DNA from: Chloroflexota bacterium
GTDB lineage: Bacteria > Chloroflexota > Dehalococcoidia > Lucifugimonadales > UBA1127
NCBI GenBank assembly: GCA_028873745.1
Contig: JAPPNT010000117.1
Location: 1 to 18,998, forward strand
Length of the DNA stretch: 18,998 nt
Direction of reading: 5' to 3'
Part shown: piece by piece, positions 1 to 8,012 of the stretch
Numbering within the stretch: position 1 is the stretch's first letter
Layout: each line of letters starts with the position of its first letter
Program-made: the position numbers and the translations under genes
The notes under the pieces: model-generated
What the model saw: only the letters and a program-made list of their open reading frames with translations
The model's database searches: none
What the model was told of the DNA's origin: nothing

Positions 1-1
1 A

Positions 2-34
2 GCACGCGCGGTCAAGAAGATTCTCGGGGGATGA
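2..34 (+). CDS. possible 3' end of an upstream gene (partial)
   Basis: One frame at the left edge reads ARAVKKILGG followed by TGA at 32-34. This looks like a natural protein C-terminus, and the other two forward frames give less protein-like text. Only ten codons are visible, so no function can be assigned and the call may be chance. Confidence 0.25.
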   Translation, partial: ARAVKKILGG

Positions 35-70
35 GGGGACTAATGCACTTCTCTCCCGCCAGGCCAACTC

Positions 71-100
71 TTGACAGTCTCAAAACCGCCTCTGTACCAT
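71..100 (+). promoter_or_regulatory. sigma70-type promoter of groES-groEL
   Basis: A perfect -35 hexamer TTGACA (71-76) is followed after 18 bp by TACCAT (95-100), a 4/6 match to the -10 consensus. The predicted transcription start near 107 lies just before the CIRCE-like inverted repeat, which is the usual arrangement for repression by HrcA. The hexamers are seen; activity is inferred. Confidence 0.55.
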
Positions 101-110
101 CGTTGAGGAA

Positions 111-137
111 TTAGCAAACAGTCGAGGTGACTGCTAA
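111..137 (+). promoter_or_regulatory. CIRCE-like operator (HrcA binding site), degenerate
   Basis: The sequence is TTAGCAAAC - 9 bp - GACTGCTAA, against the CIRCE consensus TTAGCACTC-N9-GAGTGCTAA. The 9-9-9 geometry is exact. The left arm has two mismatches and the right arm one, and the outer six bases of each arm are perfect inverted repeats. It sits between the predicted promoter and the groES ribosome-binding site, the classic place for the HrcA heat-shock repressor. HrcA itself is not in the window. Confidence 0.75.
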
Positions 138-175
138 CTCCGTACTACGTCCAAAACACACTCAAAGGAGAGGCT

Positions 176-469
176 ATGGGTCGGACATTTGCACCGCTGG
201 GCGACAGGGTCCTTGTCAAGCCCGTGGAGCGGGAGGAGCAGACCAGGAGCGGCATCTACCTGCCGGACACCGCGCAGGAGAAGCCGCAGGAAGGGCGCGT
301 CGTCGCCGTGGGACCAGGCCGGCGCAATGATGAGGGCAACCGGATCGAGATGGACGTGCAGGAGGGCGACCTCGTCCTCTACGCCAAGTACGGCGGCACG
401 GAAATCAAGGAAGAGGGTGAGGAATACCTGCTTCTGGCGGAGCGGGACATCCTGGCCAAGGTCTCGTAG
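176..469 (+). CDS. groES: co-chaperonin GroES (10 kDa)
   Basis: GroES forms the heptameric lid of the GroEL folding chamber in the cytoplasm. The 97-residue product has the normal family length. It shows the N-terminal [10 protein letters not shown] strand, the flexible mobile loop that contacts GroEL (about residues 18-36, with the SGIYLPDTA core), the VVAVGPG segment and the C-terminal [12 protein letters not shown] strand. The ATG follows AAAGGAG with a 5-nt gap. groEL follows 45 bp downstream in the same operon. A TTGACA promoter and CIRCE-like operator upstream suggest heat-shock control by HrcA. Identity is certain from the sequence. Confidence 0.98.
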   Translation: MGRTFAPLGDRVLVKPVEREEQTRSGIYLPDTAQEKPQEGRVVAVGPGRRNDEGNRIEMDVQEGDLVLYAKYGGTEIKEEGEEYLLLAERDILAKVS

Positions 470-2128
<1,659 letters not shown>

Positions 2129-2146
2129 ACCCCAAACGTGGGCAAC

Positions 2147-2182
2147 AAGGAGGGGCCCCTTCACGCAAGGGGCCCCTCCTTT
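2147..2182 (+). terminator. intrinsic terminator after groEL
   Basis: A perfect 15-bp inverted repeat (2147-2161 with 2167-2181) has a 5-nt loop CACGC and a very GC-rich stem core of GGAGGGGCCCC. It is followed by only a short T run. It lies 18 bp after the groEL stop. The stem is strong and the U tract weak. Confidence 0.8.
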
Positions 2183-2200
2183 CATACCCCACACCCCTCC

Positions 2201-2232
2201 GTCATACCGGCGAAAGCCGGTACCCAGAGGGG
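2201..2232. repeat. palindromic repeat A, copy 1 (GTCATACCGGC type)
   Basis: GTCA, then the hairpin TACCGGC-GAAA-GCCGGTA (2205-2222), then CCCAGAGGGG. It has a 7-bp stem with a GAAA tetraloop. The same layout recurs at 2303, 2935, 3465, 9959 and 15636. With the next copy, a B copy and another hairpin, it fills the 378-bp stretch between groEL and the first MaoC-like gene, where I see no gene. Confidence 0.85.
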
Positions 2233-2302
2233 TGGATGGTGCGGAAGTCGCAAGCAGACCGTCACACCCCCCACCCGTCATTTCCGCGCACACCCCCACC
2301 CC

Positions 2303-2334
2303 GTCATTCCCGCGCAGGCGGGAATCCAGAGGGG
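2303..2334. repeat. palindromic repeat A, copy 2 (GTCATTCCCGC type)
   Basis: The hairpin ATTCCCGC-GCAG-GCGGGAAT (2306-2325) has an 8-bp stem and is followed by CCAGAGGGG. It is identical over 32 bp to the copy at 2935-2966. The stem sequence differs from copy 1 but covaries, so pairing is kept. Confidence 0.88.
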
Positions 2335-2364
2335 TTGTCTCGCAGGGGATCCCGTTCCCCCTGA

Positions 2365-2408
2365 CCCCGTCCTGAGGCTCTCGAAGGAGCTTGTCGAAGG
2401 GGGCGGGG
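2365..2408. repeat. palindromic repeat B, divergent copy
   Basis: CCCCGTCCTGAGG is followed by two TCGAAGG units (2381 and 2394) and GGGGCGGGG. The flanks are imperfect inverted repeats, and the CTGAG...TCGAAGGG core is shared with the copies at 3531, 9483, 9928, 10022, 15673 and 18197. This copy appears to have an internal duplication of the TCGAAGG part. Confidence 0.65.
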
Positions 2409-2415
2409 CTAAGTC

Positions 2416-2439
2416 CCTTCCCCCACGAGCGGGGGAAGG
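2416..2439. repeat. GC-rich hairpin CCTTCCCCC/GGGGGAAGG
   Basis: A perfect 9-bp inverted repeat (2416-2424 with 2431-2439) with the 6-nt loop ACGAGC. It is the only copy in this window. It may be a third palindromic repeat type or a weak terminator; there is no T run. Confidence 0.5.
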
Positions 2440-2506
2440 TTAGGATGGGGGTGCCCACCACCAACCTCGCTCGCCCCGATCACCAAATGCTCTCAAGGAG
2501 CGGCGC

Positions 2507-2926
2507 ATGGCAGAGGAAAAGTCCCTATCGCCGGAGGCCCGCAGGGCCCTCACGGAGCGCGACATCCCGCCCGCCGTCATGGACATCGAGCGCGGCCACG
2601 TCCGCCGCTTCGCCGAGGCCATCGGCGACGACAGCGACCGCTGGGCCGACGTCGCCCCGCCGACGTTCCTCCGCGCCATGCTCTCCGAGCTCCCCTCCGC
2701 TCCGGAGCTCGAGGCCTTTCCCCAGATGCTCGACGGCGGCAGCGATTGGGAGTACGGCGAGCCGGTCCGCGTCGGCGACACCATCACCGCCGTCACCCGT
2801 TTCGCCAGCGTGAACCAGCGCAACATCGGCGTCGGCCCCGCCGTCTTCCTCCAGATCGAGACCCGCTACACCAACCAGCGCGGCGACTGGGTCGCCACCC
2901 AGAAGAACACGCTGATCCGCTACTAG
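2507..2926 (+). CDS. MaoC-like N-terminal hydratase subunit (FAS1-type dehydratase half)
   Basis: This 139-residue protein resembles the N-terminal, non-catalytic hot-dog fold of MaoC-type enoyl-CoA hydratases/3-hydroxyacyl dehydratases. The family pattern is visible in APPTFLRAML (about residues 49-58), the GSDWEYGEPVRVGDTIT segment (about 79-95), where the 'rPvrvGDtit' strand is typical, and FLQIETRYTNQRGDWVATQKNTLIRY at the C-terminus. I see no catalytic D/H dyad, as expected for this half. The ATG follows AAGGAG with a 6-nt gap. The catalytic-type half follows 91 bp downstream, so a heterodimer acting on an acyl-CoA thioester is likely. The substrate cannot be told. Confidence 0.8.
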   Translation: MAEEKSLSPEARRALTERDIPPAVMDIERGHVRRFAEAIGDDSDRWADVAPPTFLRAMLSELPSAPELEAFPQMLDGGSDWEYGEPVRVGDTITAVTRFASVNQRNIGVGPAVFLQIETRYTNQRGDWVATQKNTLIRY

Positions 2927-2934
2927 CCGCCTTC

Positions 2935-2966
2935 GTCATTCCCGCGCAGGCGGGAATCCAGAGGGG
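2935..2966. repeat. palindromic repeat A, copy 3
   Basis: Identical over 32 bp to the copy at 2303-2334, with an 8-bp stem and a GCAG loop. It lies between the two subunit genes of the predicted hydratase, 8 bp after the stop of the first. It could therefore form a hairpin within their shared mRNA. Confidence 0.88.
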
Positions 2967-3017
2967 CTGGGCGGTGGGGGAGGCCTGTTCGACTGCAATC
3001 AAGGAGAGGACACGCCA

Positions 3018-3452
3018 ATGCCGGACACACCGTTCTGGGAAGACATAGAAGTCGGACACGAGCTCCCAACCATCGTGAAGCGCCCCTCCACCCGGCAGCT
3101 CGTCAAGTACGCGGGCGCATCCGGCGACTTTTATGAAGTCCATTATGACAAGGACTTTGCCGTCGAGATCGGCCTGCCGGGTCTCATCGTGCACGGCGCC
3201 CTCAAGAACGCCTACCTCGGCCAGGTCGTGACCGGCTGGATGGGCCCCGACGGCGTCCTCCGCAAGCTCTCCGTCCGCTACCGCGGCACCGACGTCCCCG
3301 GCGACGACCTCACCTGCTCCGGCCGCGTCACTAAGGTCTACGAGCAGGACGGCGCGCACCTCGTCGACTGTGCGTTGACGCTGCAGAACAGCCAGGGAGA
3401 GCAGACCACCACTGGCACGGCCACCGTGCAGCTCCCGACGAAGGGCGGCTAG
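3018..3452 (+). CDS. MaoC-like dehydratase, catalytic-type subunit
   Basis: This 144-residue protein has a single hot-dog fold of the MaoC/hydratase-2 family, which hydrates 2-enoyl-CoAs or dehydrates 3-hydroxyacyl-CoAs. The signature segment YAGASGDFYEVHYD (residues 31-44) keeps the catalytic Asp37 and His42 of the (R)-hydratase motif, but the usual N-P between them is Y-E. GLIVHGAL (about 55-62) and the C-terminal GTATVQLP strand are typical. The ATG follows AAGGAGAGGA. It probably pairs with the upstream MaoC-N-like subunit. Fatty-acid, bile-acid-like or other acyl-CoA breakdown are all possible. Confidence 0.85.
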   Translation: MPDTPFWEDIEVGHELPTIVKRPSTRQLVKYAGASGDFYEVHYDKDFAVEIGLPGLIVHGALKNAYLGQVVTGWMGPDGVLRKLSVRYRGTDVPGDDLTCSGRVTKVYEQDGAHLVDCALTLQNSQGEQTTTGTATVQLPTKGG

Positions 3453-3464
3453 CGCCCCCACCCA

Positions 3465-3496
3465 GTCATACCGGCAAAAGCCGGTATCCAGAGAGG
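3465..3496. repeat. palindromic repeat A, copy 4 (GTCATACCGGC type)
   Basis: TACCGGC-AAAA-GCCGGTA (3469-3486) followed by TCCAGAGAGG. It has the 7-bp stem of the copies at 2201 and 15636 with the tetraloop changed from GAAA to AAAA. It lies 12 bp after the MaoC stop, between convergent genes. Confidence 0.85.
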
Positions 3497-3530
3497 CCAG
3501 GCGGCACAGCCAGCAGCGTAAGGCAAGGCC

Positions 3531-3585
3531 CGTTCGCCCTGAGGGAAATCGAAGCCTGTCCTGAGGCTCTCGAAGGGGGCGAACG
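3531..3585. repeat. palindromic repeat B with internal duplication
   Basis: The outer arms CGTTCGCCC (3531-3539) and GGGCGAACG (3577-3585) pair perfectly over 9 bp. Between them are two CCTGAGG...TCGAAG units, so the element is longer than the compact copy at 15673. It lies between convergent genes, where it could end transcription from either side, but no T run is present. Confidence 0.8.
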
Positions 3586-3597
3586 GACGCGCCGCCC

Positions 3598-4194
3598 CTA
3601 GGACGCGGACTCCCTCGCCCGCTCCCGCTCCTGGCGTTCCTGCTGCTCTTGCACCAGCTCCTGCCACCGTTCGCGCTTGAGCTCCATGAGGAAGAACTCC
3701 CACCCGCTCCGCTTCACGGGCCGGATGATCTGGAAGCCGCACTTCTCGAAGGAGCGCTGCGCCCGGTGGTTCCAGTCCAGCGTGTGCAGGTAGACGCGCT
3801 TCACTGGCATGTTGGTGAACATGTGCCACAGCAGGAGTTGCACCGCCTCGGTCCCGTAGCCGCCGCCCCAGTACTCGCGGTTGCCAAGCAGGATGCCCAG
3901 CTCCGCCGCGCCGCGGATGTAGTCCACGTCGTAGTACATGCAGTTGCCGATGTGCACGCCGTCGTGCGTGTCGATGCCGAAGCGGCGTGAGAAGGCGCTG
4001 GGGTACTCCAGCTCCCGCTTGTACTGGCGCAGGTACTCCTGGAAGTCCAGCCGCAGCGGCGCCGCGGCGTCCAGCCGCGCGAGCTCCGGGTCCTGGCGCC
4101 AGGAGTGGTCCTCCTCGGCGTCGGACAGCCGCTTCTCGCGGACGTGCACCTTGTCGCCCACCAGCAGAAAGTGCTCTGCGTCCTGTCTTCTCAT
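3598..4194 (-). CDS. GNAT-family N-acetyltransferase (RimJ/RimL-like)
   Basis: This 198-residue protein is an acetyl-CoA-dependent transferase of the GNAT fold. The acetyl-CoA-binding loop is LGNREYWGGGYGTEAV (about residues 103-118), fitting the R/Q-x-x-G-x-G/A pattern. It is followed by the RVYLHTLDWNHRAQRSFEKCGF segment (about 133-154), which is typical of RimJ/RimL-type enzymes. The last ~28 residues are a charged Glu/Arg/Gln helix, possibly a coiled coil. The ATG overlaps the stop of the upstream Nudix gene as ATGA, so the two are probably translationally coupled. Substrate (protein N-terminus or small amine) is unknown. Confidence 0.85.
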   Translation of the reverse strand: MRRQDAEHFLLVGDKVHVREKRLSDAEEDHSWRQDPELARLDAAAPLRLDFQEYLRQYKRELEYPSAFSRRFGIDTHDGVHIGNCMYYDVDYIRGAAELGILLGNREYWGGGYGTEAVQLLLWHMFTNMPVKRVYLHTLDWNHRAQRSFEKCGFQIIRPVKRSGWEFFLMELKRERWQELVQEQQERQERERARESAS

Positions 4195-4655
4195 CGTCCC
4201 CTGCGAGCCTCGGTGCGGGCATCCTCGAGCGCCGCCAGCGCCTTCTCCAGCGTGCGCACCTCGTTGGGGTACTGCATGACCGAGAGCGCCTCTTCGACGG
4301 GGAACCAGCGCACCTCGTCGAACTCGGCGTCGTGTTCCTCGGTGCTACCGCCGACGGCCCGCATGAGGAAGTAGTGGACCACCTTGCGGCAGCGCACGCC
4401 GTCGCGGGGCAGCATGAACCAGTAGGTTATCGAACCGACGGGCGCGTCGATCGCCACCTGGAGGCCCGTCTCCTCGCTCACCTCGCGAAGGGCGGTCTCT
4501 TCCATGGACTCGCCTTCCTCCGGGGTGCCCTTGGGGAGCGACCACTTCCGGGGACTGTCCCTGCCGCACAGGACGGCCTCCAGAACGCCGTCCCGGACCC
4601 GGCACACCACACCGCCCGCGGACGTGTGGTGCTCTACTCTTCCGCGCGTCGTCAT
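4191..4655 (-). CDS. Nudix hydrolase
   Basis: This 154-residue protein hydrolyses a nucleoside diphosphate linked to another moiety. The Nudix box is perfect: G43-x5-E49-x7-R57-E58-V59-x-E61-E62-x-G64-L65, inside GTPEEGESMEETALREVSEE. The preceding KWSLPKG strand is typical of the MutT/Ap4A-hydrolase-like group. The exact substrate cannot be read from sequence. No clear Shine-Dalgarno lies before the ATG; instead a 15-bp palindrome sits 2 nt upstream. A TTGAAT-18-GATAAT promoter is seen further upstream. The gene overlaps the GNAT gene by 4 nt. Confidence 0.93.
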   Translation of the reverse strand: MTTRGRVEHHTSAGGVVCRVRDGVLEAVLCGRDSPRKWSLPKGTPEEGESMEETALREVSEETGLQVAIDAPVGSITYWFMLPRDGVRCRKVVHYFLMRAVGGSTEEHDAEFDEVRWFPVEEALSVMQYPNEVRTLEKALAALEDARTEARRGR

Positions 4656-4657
4656 AG

Positions 4658-4672
4658 TTCACACCATGTGAA
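4658..4672. promoter_or_regulatory. 15-bp palindrome in the Nudix leader
   Basis: TTCACA-CCA-TGTGAA is a 6-bp inverted repeat with a 3-bp centre. It lies 2 nt before the Nudix ATG and downstream of its predicted promoter. It could be an operator or a small hairpin at the ribosome-binding position. It might also be chance. Confidence 0.4.
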
Positions 4673-4701
4673 GGAAAGGATGTGTGAGCGCTCTGCCGCG
4701 C

Positions 4702-4731
4702 ATTATCCCCCAAGGCTTCCCTCCAATTCAA
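4702..4731 (-). promoter_or_regulatory. promoter of the Nudix-GNAT operon
   Basis: Read on the minus strand, TTGAAT (4726-4731; 4/6) is followed after 18 bp by GATAAT (4702-4707; 5/6). The predicted start leaves a leader of about 40 nt before the Nudix ATG. Confidence 0.45.
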
Positions 4732-4769
4732 GGTGACGTGCCACGGTAGCTACTCACTCCGTTTGTGCG

Positions 4770-4775
4770 TATAGT
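4770..4775 (+). promoter_or_regulatory. possible -10 element of the ROK kinase gene
   Basis: TATAGT is a 5/6 match to the -10 consensus and lies 27 bp before the chosen start codon. No convincing -35 hexamer is seen at 16-18 bp upstream, so the call is weak. Confidence 0.3.
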
Positions 4776-4802
4776 GAAGCGGCTGAAAGGGAGGTGGGCC
4801 GA

Positions 4803-5789
4803 GTGGCAGACGGGCGGGTCGTGTTCGCGGTTGACCTGGGCGGCACCCGAATGCGCGGTGCGCTGATTTCGCCCGACGGCGGCATCCTCATGCGCGACGC
4901 CGTCCCCACGCAGCCGTCCCGAGGCGAGCCCGCCGCGATGCGCCGCCTCGCCGGCCTCCTCGATCGCATGACCGCCGCCACGCCCGGCGTCGAGGTCGTC
5001 GGCGTCGGCATGGCCCTCGCGGGCCCCGTCGACCCCGTCGCCGCGACGGTCCACAACCCGCCCAACCTGCCGACGTGGGACGGCACGTCCCCCACCGGCG
5101 ACCTCTCGGCCAACGTCGGCCTGCCCGCTTGGGTCCACAACGACGCCTCCCTCGCCGCCCTCGGCGAGTACGTCTACGGCATCGGCCGCGACGTGCGCCA
5201 CCTTGTCATGGTGACCGTTGGCACGGGCGTGGGCGGAGGCCTCGTGCTGGACGGGGTGGTCTACGGCGGCCTGCGGGGATTCGCGGGCGAGATCGGCCAC
5301 CTTGTCGTCGAGCCGAACGGCCCGCCGTGCCCCTGCGGCGGCTGCGGCTGCCTCGAGGTGATGGCGTCGGGCACCGCCCTCGCGCGCATGGCCCGCGAGC
5401 GCCTTGAGTCCGTCGAGCCCAGCATTGTGCTGTCCATGGCGCGTGGCGAACTCTCCCGCGTCCGCGCCGAGACCCTCGTGCGAGCCGAAGCCCGCGCCGA
5501 CCGCCTCGCCGGCGAGGTCCTCCGCGCTGGCGGACGCTATCTCGGCGTCGGCATAGCGACGCTGCGGAGCGTGCTCGACCCAGAGCTGATCGTCATCGGC
5601 GGCGGCGTCGCCGGCAACTCGCACGTCTTCTGGCCCGCCATGGCGGAGGCGGCGCGGAAGCACGGCATGCGCGGTGACAAGTCCGCGCTGCCCGTCACGC
5701 CGACGGCGCTGGGCGACGACGCAGGGCTGCTGGGTGCGGCGGCAATGGCGTGGGGCGAGCTTGGGGTGGGTCCGAGCTACTTGAAGTGA
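4803..5789 (+). CDS. ROK-family sugar kinase (glucokinase-like)
   Basis: ROK proteins without a DNA-binding domain phosphorylate sugars using ATP. There is no helix-turn-helix here, so this is a kinase rather than a repressor. Visible motifs are the phosphate loop DLGGTR (residues 11-16), the PNLPTWDG sugar-site segment, the HNDASLAALGE motif with catalytic Asp114, the second phosphate site TVGTGVGGG, and the zinc site GH...CPCGGCGCLE (His166, Cys176, Cys178, Cys181, Cys183). The GTG at 4803 is chosen because GGAGGT (4790-4795) lies 7 nt upstream; the earlier GTG at 4794 would overlap it. The product is 328 residues. Glucose is the likeliest substrate but is not proven. The 3' end overlaps the convergent HEAT gene by 13 bp. 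Confidence 0.9.
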   Translation: MADGRVVFAVDLGGTRMRGALISPDGGILMRDAVPTQPSRGEPAAMRRLAGLLDRMTAATPGVEVVGVGMALAGPVDPVAATVHNPPNLPTWDGTSPTGDLSANVGLPAWVHNDASLAALGEYVYGIGRDVRHLVMVTVGTGVGGGLVLDGVVYGGLRGFAGEIGHLVVEPNGPPCPCGGCGCLEVMASGTALARMARERLESVEPSIVLSMARGELSRVRAETLVRAEARADRLAGEVLRAGGRYLGVGIATLRSVLDPELIVIGGGVAGNSHVFWPAMAEAARKHGMRGDKSALPVTPTALGDDAGLLGAAAMAWGELGVGPSYLK

Positions 5790-6691
5790 AGTGGGTCTTC
5801 TTCCATTTCCAGCGAAGCCAACGCCTCGCTGGCAGTCTGCGAAATGGCCTCGTCGTCTGAGCGGCAGCACGCGGTCAGCGCCTTCTTGGCCACGCTCCCG
5901 CCTATGGCCCCCAGCGCGTTGATCGACGACAGCCGTACCTGCAGGTCCTCGTCTTTCAGCAGCGGCAGCAGGTGAGGCACCATCTCCTCGGAGCCCATTT
6001 CGCCGCAGGCTTGGGCGGCCTCGTAGCGCATCGCCGGCTCTTCCCGTTCCAGCGCGCCCTGGATGGTCGAAATCCACTCCGGGTTGGCGTTGCGCCCCAT
6101 CGCGAAGATCGCGCTCTGCTGCATGCGGGGGTCCGGGTGCTCGTAGGCCGAGTGGATGAGCTGCGTCACCTTGGCGTCGCTGAAGACGCCTGCCGCCTCT
6201 AGCGCCCTGCGCCGCAGGTCCACGGGCCCCGCCGCGTCTTCGACCAGCGGCAACAGCGCGGCCTGGATGCGGTTGCGGTCATTGGGGAGCAGCTTGCCGT
6301 CCTCGGCCATCTCGGCGTACTTGCCCAGGGCCTGCGCGGCGGCCGTGCGCACCTCCATGGACGGGTCGTGCTGGAGGAGCCGGAGCAGGATGGTCATCAG
6401 GGGCCGCTCGTAGCACTCCCACAGGCCGGTGACCGCCTTGGCGCGCACCTTCTCGCCGTCGTCCTTGAGGGCGAGCTTGTAGATCTGCGTGAAGTCGAGG
6501 TCGACGTTGTCCTCGCTCGTCTCAACGAGGCGGGCGACGAGCATCAGGCGGCGGTCCGGCGCGATGCGCGGCCAGGCCATGCGCACCAGCTCCATCTCAT
6601 CAGGCCCGAGGGCCGACAGCTCCACAAGCTCCGCGTAGCGGATGGGAGCCCCGTCCTGCACCAGCTCTTCAAGATAGGACTTCAGCGTCAC
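5777..6691 (-). CDS. HEAT-repeat protein
   Basis: This 304-residue protein consists mostly of short alpha-helical pairs of the HEAT/PBS-lyase type. Repeats are clear in DPSMEVRTAAAQALGKYAE, DLRRRALEAAGVF, DPRMQQSAIFAMGR, EPAMRYEAAQACGEMG and DLQVRLSSINALGAIGG (about residues 110-280). Such proteins are protein-interaction scaffolds; no enzyme motif, signal peptide or membrane segment is seen. Translation starts at GTG with AGGAGA (overlapping the tldE stop) about 6 nt before it. The 9-nt gap to tldE indicates one operon, so a role linked to TldD/TldE is possible but inferred. Its end overlaps the ROK gene by 13 bp. Confidence 0.88.
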   Translation of the reverse strand: MTLKSYLEELVQDGAPIRYAELVELSALGPDEMELVRMAWPRIAPDRRLMLVARLVETSEDNVDLDFTQIYKLALKDDGEKVRAKAVTGLWECYERPLMTILLRLLQHDPSMEVRTAAAQALGKYAEMAEDGKLLPNDRNRIQAALLPLVEDAAGPVDLRRRALEAAGVFSDAKVTQLIHSAYEHPDPRMQQSAIFAMGRNANPEWISTIQGALEREEPAMRYEAAQACGEMGSEEMVPHLLPLLKDEDLQVRLSSINALGAIGGSVAKKALTACCRSDDEAISQTASEALASLEMEEDPLHFK

Positions 6692-6700
6692 GCCCGTCTC

Positions 6701-8011
6701 CTATCCCTTGGAGGATACGGAAACGCCGTTGCAGCACAGCGCCGGAGTCTGCAATGAGCCGCCGACCCACTCCGGCTCCGACCCCAACGCGCCCAGCGCC
6801 TCCAGAATAGCGTAGACGTTGCCGGCGACCATGGTGTCCTTGACCCTGCCGGTCACCTCGCCGTTCTCGACGGCGTAGCCAAGAAGGACGTTGGCGGAGA
6901 AGTCGCCGCCGAGGATGTTTCCCTGACCGGCGCCCAGGAAGGATTCTACCACCAGCGCATTTTTGTGGCCCGCAATCATGTCCGCAAACGTGGTGTCGCC
7001 CGGCTCGATGATGATGACGCTCGCGCCCGGCCCCGGCAAGCTCGCGAGGCCCCGGTGCGCGCTTCCCGTCGTCGTCGCTCCCGCCTGCCCCGCCGTCTGC
7101 AGGTCGTAGAAGAAGTTGGCGATGACGCCCTCTTGCACCACGGGGAACCGGGTGGCGGGCACGCCCTCGTCGTCGAAGCTGCGGCTGCCGGGGACGTAGG
7201 GGTTGGTGGGGTCGTCCCACACGGTGATGCGCGGGTCGAGCATGCGCGTGCCCAGCTTCTCGATGAGCGGCGACGACTGCTGCACAATGTTGCGCCCGTT
7301 GAACCCGGCCATCAGCGGCCCCAGCAGCAGCCCCGCGACGGCCTGCGGCGTGAAGATGACGGGCACCTGCCCCGTCGGCGCCGCCGCGACCCGCTCCGCC
7401 CACCGCAGCTTGCGCGTCAGTGCCTCGATGACCCCGTCGACGTCCAGGTCGGGCTTGCACGAGCTCGAACGCCCAAAGACGAAGAGCATGTACGTGTCCC
7501 GCACCAGCGTGCCCTCCACGCCGAGGCCCACCGAGCTCGACGTCTCCTCGGCCACCAGCCCGTTGCTGTTCAGCAGTCGCGTCGTTGAAACGCTCTGGGA
7601 CACGCGCCCCTCCCAGACCACGTCGGGGAAGTCGCCGTGCATCTTGTCGATGAGCGCCCCGCCAATGTCGACCAGCGACGCCGACTGCAGCGCGGCCGCG
7701 CCCTCGTCGTACGTCGGCACATGGGTGTACTCGGCGGCGTCGGGGAACTCCATGTGGGCCTTCGCGCCGAACGGCAGCATCTCGACGGCCCGCGCCACCA
7801 GCCCCTCCTTGTCGTCCGTGTTCGTCGTCGACGAGAAGCCGATGCGCCCGTCCTTGATGATGCGCAGCGCGATGCCGCTCGACTCTCGCGTGTCCACGCT
7901 CTTCAGCCGGTTTCCCTCGTAGGACACGGGGATGCTCGTGCTGCTGACGGAGAACACCTCCGCCTGATCGGCCTGCTGGCTCGCTAGTGCGAGGACTTCC
8001 TCTTCCAGCAT
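6701..8011 (-). CDS. tldE: TldE/PmbA-family metalloprotease partner subunit
   Basis: TldE pairs with TldD in a cytoplasmic heterodimeric metallopeptidase that degrades unfolded peptides and, in E. coli, matures microcin B17 and CcdA. The 436-residue protein shows the family pattern: VSYEGNRLKSVDTRESSGIALRII near the N-terminus, the EGVIANFFYDLQTAGQAGATTTGSAHRG core, GDTTFADMIAG, and a C-terminal GNVYAIL...ALGSEPEWVGGSLQTPAL. It lacks the HExxxH zinc motif, as expected for TldE. The ATG at 8011 is preferred over the TTG at 8026, because GGAGGG (8018-8023) lies 6-7 nt upstream. It starts 1 nt after the tldD stop, implying coupled synthesis. Confidence 0.93.
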   Translation of the reverse strand: MLEEEVLALASQQADQAEVFSVSSTSIPVSYEGNRLKSVDTRESSGIALRIIKDGRIGFSSTTNTDDKEGLVARAVEMLPFGAKAHMEFPDAAEYTHVPTYDEGAAALQSASLVDIGGALIDKMHGDFPDVVWEGRVSQSVSTTRLLNSNGLVAEETSSSVGLGVEGTLVRDTYMLFVFGRSSSCKPDLDVDGVIEALTRKLRWAERVAAAPTGQVPVIFTPQAVAGLLLGPLMAGFNGRNIVQQSSPLIEKLGTRMLDPRITVWDDPTNPYVPGSRSFDDEGVPATRFPVVQEGVIANFFYDLQTAGQAGATTTGSAHRGLASLPGPGASVIIIEPGDTTFADMIAGHKNALVVESFLGAGQGNILGGDFSANVLLGYAVENGEVTGRVKDTMVAGNVYAILEALGALGSEPEWVGGSLQTPALCCNGVSVSSKG

Positions 8012-8012
8012 C

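Noticed and set aside
2201..3585. CRISPR array
   Set aside because: The repeats are self-complementary, irregularly spaced and of two families, and no regular spacers or cas genes are present.
3449..4222. Alternative minus-strand frame through the GNAT gene
   Set aside because: It is Arg/Ala/Gly-rich shadow text. The GNAT motifs are in the 3598-4194 frame.
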